Assembly (NCBI GenBank): GCA_946481965.1
Contig: CAMLPN010000002.1
Coordinates: 51,654 to 115,653, forward strand
Direction of reading: 5' to 3'
DNA: 64,000 bases
From: an uncultured Neisseriaceae bacterium
GTDB lineage: Bacteria > Pseudomonadota > Gammaproteobacteria > Burkholderiales > Neisseriaceae
A program made the translations under genes and the position numbers. The notes beneath the pieces were generated by a model that had not been told where the DNA came from, did no database searches, and was given only the letters and a program-made list of their open reading frames with translations. Shown here in pieces: positions 56,931-64,000 of this stretch (positions within the stretch are counted from its first letter, which is position 1; each line of letters starts with the position of its first letter).

Positions 56931-57233
56931 CTATTTACGTTTCAATTTACGACTGATTAACGAGGCGGACATCAGCACTGCTCCAAGCAGTATTTTATTA
57001 CGCCAGCGTTTGGGTTTGGTCGCCATTTTCAGAGCAAAACCATCTAATGGTATTTTTTCTGCCCACGCTAAAGATTTTTTCCACAATGTAGAATTTGGCT
57101 GTATTTTAAGATTGCTTAACTGCTCGGCCAGTAACTTTAAACGGGCGCCCTGTGCCTGAAGATTAAGAAGTTCACGCTGTTGAGATAAACTCAGCTTTTC
57201 TTTTTTACTCATAATCATTTTCCTTAGTTTCAT
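56931..57233 (-). CDS. YqjK-like small protein
   Basis: 100 aa basic protein overlapping the end of a YqjE-like gene; LSLSQQRELLNLQAQGARLKLLAEQL. Confidence 0.5.
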   Translation of the reverse strand: MKLRKMIMSKKEKLSLSQQRELLNLQAQGARLKLLAEQLSNLKIQPNSTLWKKSLAWAEKIPLDGFALKMATKPKRWRNKILLGAVLMSASLISRKLKRK

Positions 57234-57624
57234 TGTTGTGCTTCAGAAGACTGATATCTTCAGAAATTGCGTTTAACGTTGATGTCATAAACTGGCTTTG
57301 TTTGCACCATAATTTCACAATCAGCACTAAGAGGATGATGATCAATAACAAAAATAATCCGGCTATCCCAAAAAAAGTCCAGATTTTCGCCTGAGGTGTT
57401 AAAACCACATTAAGAGCAAACAATAAGGTAAGGAAACCTAAAAAAAACAATACTGCAGTAAATAACAGTGCTGTAATCAATAGCAAGATACTTTTTATTT
57501 GCTCAATTGCGTCAAGTCGCAGCATGCGCGCTCGAATCCACAGTAACTCACTACCGTGAGTCAGCCAGACTTTTAAAACATGCAGATCACGACGAAAGTT
57601 ACCCATACTCATGTTTTTGTCCAC
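57205..57624 (-). CDS. Phage holin/YqjE (DUF1469) family membrane protein
   Basis: 139 aa with two TM helices, next to a YqjD-like gene. Confidence 0.75.
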   Translation of the reverse strand: MDKNMSMGNFRRDLHVLKVWLTHGSELLWIRARMLRLDAIEQIKSILLLITALLFTAVLFFLGFLTLLFALNVVLTPQAKIWTFFGIAGLFLLLIIILLVLIVKLWCKQSQFMTSTLNAISEDISLLKHNNETKENDYE

Positions 57625-57684
57625 TAATATTCATAAATCTTTCAGGCAAACCCTATGGATTGCCTGAAATGCTTGATAAAGCTA

Positions 57685-58020
57685 TCAGTTACGACCACGA
57701 CTCAGTAATACACCAGCTACAAATCCAACAGCAGCGGCAATACCAATAGCATAATAGGGTTGTTCACGAACCATCTCATCAGTGCGTTCAGCTGTAGCGC
57801 GAGCTTTTTCTACCAGTGTATCCTCAAGTTCGCTCATCTTTGATTTGGTTTTATTGAGTTTGTCATGAACCTGAGCTTTTAACTCTTTGCCTTTATCACT
57901 ACCATCATCGCTGGCATTTTCATACAGATTTTCAACTTCATCCAAAACGGAACGAACTTCTTTCATCAGATCTTTTTTCTGAGATTCAAAATCAGCCATA
58001 ATCTTCTCCTTCAATCGCAT
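57685..58020 (-). CDS. YqjD/ElaB (DUF883) family protein
   Basis: 111 aa; ATAERTDEMVREQPYYAIGIAAAVGFVAGVLLSRGRN C-terminal anchor. Confidence 0.85.
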   Translation of the reverse strand: MRLKEKIMADFESQKKDLMKEVRSVLDEVENLYENASDDGSDKGKELKAQVHDKLNKTKSKMSELEDTLVEKARATAERTDEMVREQPYYAIGIAAAVGFVAGVLLSRGRN

Positions 58021-58214
58021 TTGAAATGAATGGCATCAAGGTGTAATTTAACGTGACTTTGACTGTAGAGATAATGTCTATACAACACTAATATCAGTTA
58101 AAATAACAACCTGTTGTACCAATGTTCACTACTTAATGACTACCATAGCACAAGGATGTGCATTTGCACAGACACCTCTAGAACGGTAACAGAATACTTA
58201 CAGAATGGTGATTT

Positions 58215-59081
58215 ATGAATAAACTAGCGTTAACAAAAATATATTCCGGCAAAGTACGCGACCTCTACGCGATTGACGAGCAAAAAATGCTGATGGTAGC
58301 CACGGACCGCTTATCCGCTTTTGATGTAATTTTACCTGAACCGATAACAGGTAAAGGTGAAATATTGACACAAATTTCTAATTTTTGGTTTAAAAAACTA
58401 GAACATATCATGCCAAATCATTTTACAGGTGAATCTGTTTATGATGTGTTACCAAAAGAGCAAGCTGAGCAATTAGTTCATCGTGCTGTCGTCGTGAAAA
58501 AACTAAAACCATTAAAAATCGAAGCAATTGTGCGCGGATATCTTTCCGGTAGTGGCTGGCGAGACTACCAACAGACTGGTGCCGTATGTGGTATCGTTTT
58601 ACCGGCTGGATTGCAGGAAGCTGAAAAACTGCCTGAGGCCATTTTTACTCCGTCCAGTAAGGCAGCAGTAGGTGATCACGACGAAAATATCAGTTTAAAA
58701 CAATGTGCTAGTTTGCTAGGGGAGGAGCTAACTGAACAAGTTCGTCTAAAGGCGCTAGCGCTTTATAATGAAGCGGCAGCCTATGCATTGAGCAAAGGAA
58801 TTATCATTGCTGATACCAAATTTGAATTTGGTTTGGATGAGCATGGAACTTTAACATTGATGGATGAAGTACTTACTCCCGATTCTAGCCGCTTCTGGTC
58901 GATAGATAATTATCAGATTGGCACTAATCCGCCTTCTTTTGATAAACAATTTGTTCGTGACTGGCTGGTTGTGTCTGGCTGGAATAAACAGCCACCTGCT
59001 CCACATGTACCACCAGAAATAATTGCCAAAACCCTTGCTAAATATCAGCAAGCGCTGCATTTACTGACAGATGCCAGCTAA
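58215..59081 (+). CDS. purC: Phosphoribosylaminoimidazolesuccinocarboxamide synthase
   Basis: 288 aa; [46 protein letters not shown]. Confidence 0.95.
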   Translation: MNKLALTKIYSGKVRDLYAIDEQKMLMVATDRLSAFDVILPEPITGKGEILTQISNFWFKKLEHIMPNHFTGESVYDVLPKEQAEQLVHRAVVVKKLKPLKIEAIVRGYLSGSGWRDYQQTGAVCGIVLPAGLQEAEKLPEAIFTPSSKAAVGDHDENISLKQCASLLGEELTEQVRLKALALYNEAAAYALSKGIIIADTKFEFGLDEHGTLTLMDEVLTPDSSRFWSIDNYQIGTNPPSFDKQFVRDWLVVSGWNKQPPAPHVPPEIIAKTLAKYQQALHLLTDAS

Positions 59082-59219
59082 CTTAAGCACGAATACCCTG
59101 TTACTTTTATCATCACAATCGAAATATTGGAATCAATGATTGCGATATGATTAAAAATTATTGTTCGTGCATCATTTATTTAATTGATTTTAGCTTTAAA
59201 GTATTTAAAGGGAGTAATT

Positions 59220-59972
59220 TTGAATAATTCAATTACCACTGAACAGTTACTGTTACGGCGACGGACTGTGCGTCATTTTAAAAAACAATCTTTAACATCA
59301 GAACAATATGCCCGTCTGATGGAAGTAGCACGGCAGGCACCCACTTCCAATTTTTTACAGCAATGTTCCTTTATCCATATTACCGATCCTGCAATACGTG
59401 AACAAATTCGTGCCATTTGTCAACAGCAGTACGTCGGGGCAAATGGTGATTTGATTGTGTTTGTCGTTGATCTTTATCGTAACCATCGGATACGTGCTCA
59501 GTTTGGATTAGCCGATGATGCTTTGAATTCTACCGATGCTTTTATTCAAGGTATGGAAGACACCATGATAACAGCCCAAAGTGTGGTGATGGCAGCAGAA
59601 AGTATGGGGCTGGGTTGTGTCTATCTAGGTAGTATTCAGAATGATATTCGATCAATTATTAAGATTCTTAAATTACCTAAACTGACTTACCCATTAGTGG
59701 CATTGCAAATTGGTATTCCTGAATTAATACCGGAACTGAAACCGCGTTTGCCATTAAAATTGCGCTCTTTTGAAAATCAGTATGAAGATAGGTTCGATCT
59801 CAATAATCTGAATGAATATGATGCAATTGTTGAAAAGTATTATGATCTGCGCGATACCAGTAAGCACGTAGATTCATTTACTCAGCAGATTGCCACTAAA
59901 TTGTCACAGACTAACCATAAGCGTGACGAAATATTAGCTATTATTCAAGAACAGGGTTTTTGTCAGTACTAA
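59220..59972 (+). CDS. NfsA-like NADPH-dependent nitroreductase/flavin oxidoreductase
   Basis: TTEQLLLRRRTVRHFKKQ..ARQAPTSNFLQQCSFI; likely TTG start at 59220. Confidence 0.85.
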   Translation: MNNSITTEQLLLRRRTVRHFKKQSLTSEQYARLMEVARQAPTSNFLQQCSFIHITDPAIREQIRAICQQQYVGANGDLIVFVVDLYRNHRIRAQFGLADDALNSTDAFIQGMEDTMITAQSVVMAAESMGLGCVYLGSIQNDIRSIIKILKLPKLTYPLVALQIGIPELIPELKPRLPLKLRSFENQYEDRFDLNNLNEYDAIVEKYYDLRDTSKHVDSFTQQIATKLSQTNHKRDEILAIIQEQGFCQY

Positions 59973-60211
59973 ACAGAACACCTATTTTGCTACATCTATA
60001 TAATAGCAGCTACTAAGAAAACTGTTATTTGGGTTATTTAGTCTGGTTATGGATATTCTATTAAGCAGGCTTTGTCTTAATGTCAGCATAAACTGGCTAC
60101 AGTTGCTTATAAAAAGGTAACTGATGCTGACTTCTGTATGAATACATTTCAGTAAGCATTAAAAACGGCAATTACCCTCTTTTAGACAGTCAAAAACTAC
60201 ATAGTTATCTG

Positions 60212-61024
60212 ATGATGGAAACTACCATGCCACAACATCCTTATCGCCGATTACGTCCTGCTCGCCATGAATTACCGGAAGTAGGCATATCAGAATCAGG
60301 CAATATCCGTTCCCTGCATTTGGGAACACCAACTATACAAAGTTCCATGAATGTTGATAATCCGGCTGAACTGGTATTGTCTTACAGTCGCGCCATGATG
60401 GCATGGTTGTTATTTGTTGATGAATTGCCTCGGCATATAACCCAGATTGGACTGGGTGGAGGGTCATTCGCACGCTGGATAGATGCATATCTGCCGGAAA
60501 CCAGTCAAACTGCGGTCGATATTAATCCTCAGGTTATCAGCATCGCCCGCTCTATGTTTGAGTTACCTTATGAAGGAGAAAAATTCGAAATTATCGAAGA
60601 CGATGGTGCAGAATACATTAAAGTTTTACGTGGTAATACCAATATCATATTGGTGGATGGCTTTGATGGAGAACAGATTATTGATAGCTTGGTGGCTGAA
60701 CCATTCTTTGCTGATTGTCGTCAGGCACTCAGTGAGCAAGGAATTTTTGTGACCAACTGGTGGCAGGGTGACCGACGGTTTCACACCTTTGTGCAGCGTT
60801 TACGCGAAGTATTTGAAAATCGTGTTCTTATGGTACCGGCAGAAACACACGGAAATATTGCTGTTCTGGCTTTTCAGCAGCCACCGTCAATACGCGATTG
60901 GGTTAAATTAAAAAAACGAGCCCAACAGCGCGCAAGCCAGTTTAATCTGGATCTACCAGCAATGCTGACTTCAATTAAAGCACAGCAACCACAAAGCAGC
61001 CGTATGGTGACATTTAATTATTAA
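60212..61024 (+). CDS. Spermidine synthase-like (polyamine aminopropyltransferase family) protein
   Basis: 270 aa; ITQIGLGGGSFARWIDAYLPETSQTAVDINPQVISIAR..ILVDGFDGE. Confidence 0.8.
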   Translation: MMETTMPQHPYRRLRPARHELPEVGISESGNIRSLHLGTPTIQSSMNVDNPAELVLSYSRAMMAWLLFVDELPRHITQIGLGGGSFARWIDAYLPETSQTAVDINPQVISIARSMFELPYEGEKFEIIEDDGAEYIKVLRGNTNIILVDGFDGEQIIDSLVAEPFFADCRQALSEQGIFVTNWWQGDRRFHTFVQRLREVFENRVLMVPAETHGNIAVLAFQQPPSIRDWVKLKKRAQQRASQFNLDLPAMLTSIKAQQPQSSRMVTFNY

Positions 61025-61089
61025 ACAAAACATAGTGGTACCTTAATATCCTTCACCAGAGTACCAATACCAATAAAAAAGGAAAATTC

Positions 61090-61425
61090 GTGAGTTACTA
61101 TGCCAAACATCTGTTTGTTTGTACTAATCGCCGTGATAAACCTTGTCGCCAAAGTTGTGGAGATAATAATATTGGTGCTAATGCCATCGATTATCTCAAA
61201 GGTCATGCTAAAGCTATGGGTTTAATGGGAGTAGGTAAACTGCGTATCAGTAGTAGTGGGTGTCTTGGGCGCTGTAATGAAGGTCCGGCTATAGTGCTTT
61301 ATCCTCAGGGACGCTGGTATACTTATCGTAGCGAGAGCGATTTGCAAGAAATTCTTGAAGAGGAATTGGCCAATGACCGAATCGTCACTCGACTATTAAT
61401 GGATGAATCAATAAGTAGTGAGTAA
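61090..61425 (+). CDS. (2Fe-2S) ferredoxin, thioredoxin-like type
   Basis: 111 aa, GTG start; HLFVCTNRRDKPCRQSCGD...RISSSGCLGRCNEGPAIVLYPQGRWYTY. Confidence 0.88.
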   Translation: MSYYAKHLFVCTNRRDKPCRQSCGDNNIGANAIDYLKGHAKAMGLMGVGKLRISSSGCLGRCNEGPAIVLYPQGRWYTYRSESDLQEILEEELANDRIVTRLLMDESISSE

Positions 61426-61429
61426 TTGA

Positions 61430-62068
61430 ATGCTAAAAAAACAACCTAATATCTGGATTGATGGTCCCGTAGGACGTCTGGAAACAATATATCTGCCAGC
61501 ACAGGGCTGTGCTCGAGGCGTGGCAATTATTAATCATCCTAATCCATTGCAGGGAGGGTTGAATACCAATAAAGTAGTACAGACTGCTGCTAAAGCGTTA
61601 ACAACACTCGGTTTTCATTGCTACCTGCCTAATTTGCGAGGAGTTGGTAACAGTGACGGCGAGCATGATTATGGTCGTGGCGAAGTAGCTGATTGTCTTG
61701 CTGTCGTTGATTTTGCCCGTAACCAACATCCTGAAGTGAACAAACTAGTCTTATCAGGTTTTTCTTTTGGTGGATATGTAGCCATATTCAGCGCACTTAC
61801 GGCGCGTCCTGATGCCTTACTGCTAATGGGGCCAGCAATTGGCATGTATACCATTGACGCCCCTAATGCTTATAACCCAGCAACAACTTTGTTAATTCAT
61901 GGTGAAAAAGATGAAGTCGTGCCTTTACAAAACAGTATGAACTGGGCAGAAAAACAGGATTTACCGGTATTAGTTGTACCCGGTTCCGGTCATTTTTTTC
62001 ATGGCAAACTGATATTGTTACGCCAGTGGATAGAACGCTTTTTTCCGGCTCTGTTAACTGAAAATTAA
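61430..62068 (+). CDS. Alpha/beta hydrolase
   Basis: 212 aa; HPNPLQGGLNTNKVVQTAAKAL, LPNLRGVGNSDGEHDYG, LSGFSFGGYVA, HGEKDEVVPL, GSGHFFHGKL. Confidence 0.9.
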   Translation: MLKKQPNIWIDGPVGRLETIYLPAQGCARGVAIINHPNPLQGGLNTNKVVQTAAKALTTLGFHCYLPNLRGVGNSDGEHDYGRGEVADCLAVVDFARNQHPEVNKLVLSGFSFGGYVAIFSALTARPDALLLMGPAIGMYTIDAPNAYNPATTLLIHGEKDEVVPLQNSMNWAEKQDLPVLVVPGSGHFFHGKLILLRQWIERFFPALLTEN

Positions 62069-62679
62069 AGAAATGTATCCTGGGTAACTATACAATAGTT
62101 TTGTGATCTGTAAAGGTTATTCAGGAATATTTTGTTTAAATCCATAGTGTTGAGAACCAATTCGCTATAGCAATTTTTTTGATTAGCGATTGAAATTTCC
62201 ATCCATGATGAATATTGATAACCAATACTTTAATAAATAGTAAATAAAATTTAAGATAAGTTTAAGTATGCGCTCAAAAATTTTAAATGTTTATTATTAA
62301 TATTCTGTCCGTCTAAACTTGCTTTCTTGTACAAACTAAACTAAAAATTAATTGATAAATAAAAGAATATAAAATTTTATTGATTAGTAAAACTTGATTT
62401 AATAATTCAAATTATTTCCCCATGAAAAACTCTTACAACGGTATCAATTGACAATCCTATTATTACATCCTAATATAAATTAACAATATCTAATCGATGT
62501 TCATTGGTGAAATTAAAGCATTTAAACTCATTAATTTTCGCCGTTTTTTGTAGTTGATCCAATCGTTGGGGATTATAATCAGCTTCAAAGTTGAATCCAT
62601 TATTTCGAAGTTTTACAAGCAAATAATTTACCAGTTGTGCCTTTATATATTTAAAAATTACTGTTTCTGAAATATTCAA

Positions 62680-63702
62680 ATGAATTTGCCTAGTACTAAT
62701 AGCACTCCTGATTTAAGTTCGTTTTTCTCAACTTCTACAAAATGGGATTCTTTTGTTAAAAGAATGAATTTACAACCATGGCGTCTGTTTTATTTTGGCT
62801 TTGTACCTAAAAATATCCGAAGTAAAATAGCATTTAAAGCGGACAAAGAAGTACAGGAAAAATTGGCACAGGCTTCTAGTAACTTTATCAAATTATATTG
62901 TGCTAACGGTCTGACTAAGTTTAATCTTCAACCCAAGAAAAAACTGGATAGTGACAGAATCATCTGGCAATATTGGGGACAGGGTATAAATAGTGAGTCT
63001 TTACCAGAAACTGTGAAAATTTGTTTTAACTCTGTTGACCATTATCAGAAAGATTATCAGATAATCAGGCTGGATGATAATTCCATCAGAGAGTATCTGG
63101 ATTTACCTGAATTTGTGTGGGATAAACGAAAAAATAAAAAATTTAAATATGCTTTTTTTTCAGATTTGCTTAGATTAGCATTGTTAGATGTCTACGGTGG
63201 AATCTGGATGGATGCCACGATTTTACTCACTGATTCAATACCAGAAAATATTGAGAGTTTAGATTTCTTTTTATTTCAAAGAGATGAAAATGCCACCAAT
63301 AAAATATTTTTTGAGAACTATAATAAATTATATTTTGGATGGCATATGCAGCACTATGTAAATATACTAAATAGCTTTATTGTTAGTAAGAAGAAGGGAT
63401 TGATTGTTCACGTCTGGTTAGATTTATTATTAAATTTCTGGAAAACCCAAAAAACAATTAGCCATTATTTCTTTGCCCAAATTATGTTTGATGCACTTAT
63501 TAATCATGAAAAATTCAGAAATTTTAATTGTCCAGTTAGTGATGATACATTGGTGCATATAATGCAAGCGAAATTTAATGATAAATTTGATCCAGCAGAA
63601 TTTGAACGCATTAAACAAAAAACAGTAATTCATAAGTTGAAATATGTGAAAAAATGTAGGCCTAATTCTTATTATGATCATATAAAAAAAATTTATTTAT
63701 AA
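62680..63702 (+). CDS. Capsular polysaccharide synthesis / GT32-like glycosyltransferase
   Basis: 340 aa; IIWQYWGQGINSESLPETVKICFNSV, FSDLLRLALLDVYGGIWMDATILLT (DxD-like). Confidence 0.85.
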   Translation: MNLPSTNSTPDLSSFFSTSTKWDSFVKRMNLQPWRLFYFGFVPKNIRSKIAFKADKEVQEKLAQASSNFIKLYCANGLTKFNLQPKKKLDSDRIIWQYWGQGINSESLPETVKICFNSVDHYQKDYQIIRLDDNSIREYLDLPEFVWDKRKNKKFKYAFFSDLLRLALLDVYGGIWMDATILLTDSIPENIESLDFFLFQRDENATNKIFFENYNKLYFGWHMQHYVNILNSFIVSKKKGLIVHVWLDLLLNFWKTQKTISHYFFAQIMFDALINHEKFRNFNCPVSDDTLVHIMQAKFNDKFDPAEFERIKQKTVIHKLKYVKKCRPNSYYDHIKKIYL

Positions 63703-64000
63703 TTAGATCATATATAAAAATTTTCGAGACTATGACCTCAATTTAATTAATTATTTACATGAACCAGTAAAGTTATCAGCACTTTATAGCCATATGCTGT
63801 ATCTAACACCAATTGCTCTATATGGGTATTACTAGTACTCACCGAGCAAAATAAAATACAAGTCAAGGCATTTTAACATTGTGAAAAATTAATTGAATTT
63901 ATTGATAATTATAATAAAGAGTTTAGTGATGGTGATTTATTTTTTAAATAATAAATCACCACACCACAATGGATTTATAAAATTACTGATCAAAGATAGT

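Noticed and set aside
62470-62679. 69-aa minus ORF divergent from the glycosyltransferase
   Set aside because: Short, adjoining the GT start with no recognisable family; insufficient support as a CDS.

Overview
The window is AT-rich and looks chromosomal. Gene content and order (accB-accC-prmA, fur divergent from bamE-dapB, pntAB, yqjDE-like genes, ppk, dut, coaBC) suggest a betaproteobacterium of the Neisseriaceae, possibly a Snodgrassella-like host-associated lineage; that assignment is inference. Most of the window (about 8.0-62.1 kb) is ordinary housekeeping: greA, yhbY, rlmE, ftsH, folP, glmM, dedA-like, plsY, folB, nnrE-like, hemN, fnr-like, potGHI-like ABC transporter, coaBC, dut, ppk, yggX, prmA, accC, accB, aroQ, queA, gloA, pntAB, mog, moaC, dapB, bamE, fur, aat, dapD, purC and others. 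The accessory part is mainly 1-7.95 kb. It carries a 1382-aa protein combining an N-terminal PD-(D/E)xK-like nuclease motif with a STAND/NACHT-type P-loop NTPase (an Avs-like candidate anti-phage protein). This gene is surrounded by decayed genes, an IS3-type orfA remnant and a partly duplicated small secreted-protein gene. Other points of interest: an orphan terminator hairpin in the greA leader, an FNR-box-like site between hemN and fnr, an orphan S24-type phage-repressor-like regulator with a repeated upstream motif, a possible duplicated PH/YcxB-like membrane protein, a Cys-rich DUF326 copper-protein candidate, a small ORF coupled to a MarR-like gene, strong perfect hairpins without T-tracts, and several nonsense- or frameshift-interrupted ORFs indicating gene erosion. 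No rRNA, CRISPR array or convincing tRNA was seen by eye. All family calls are by motif recognition without database search.
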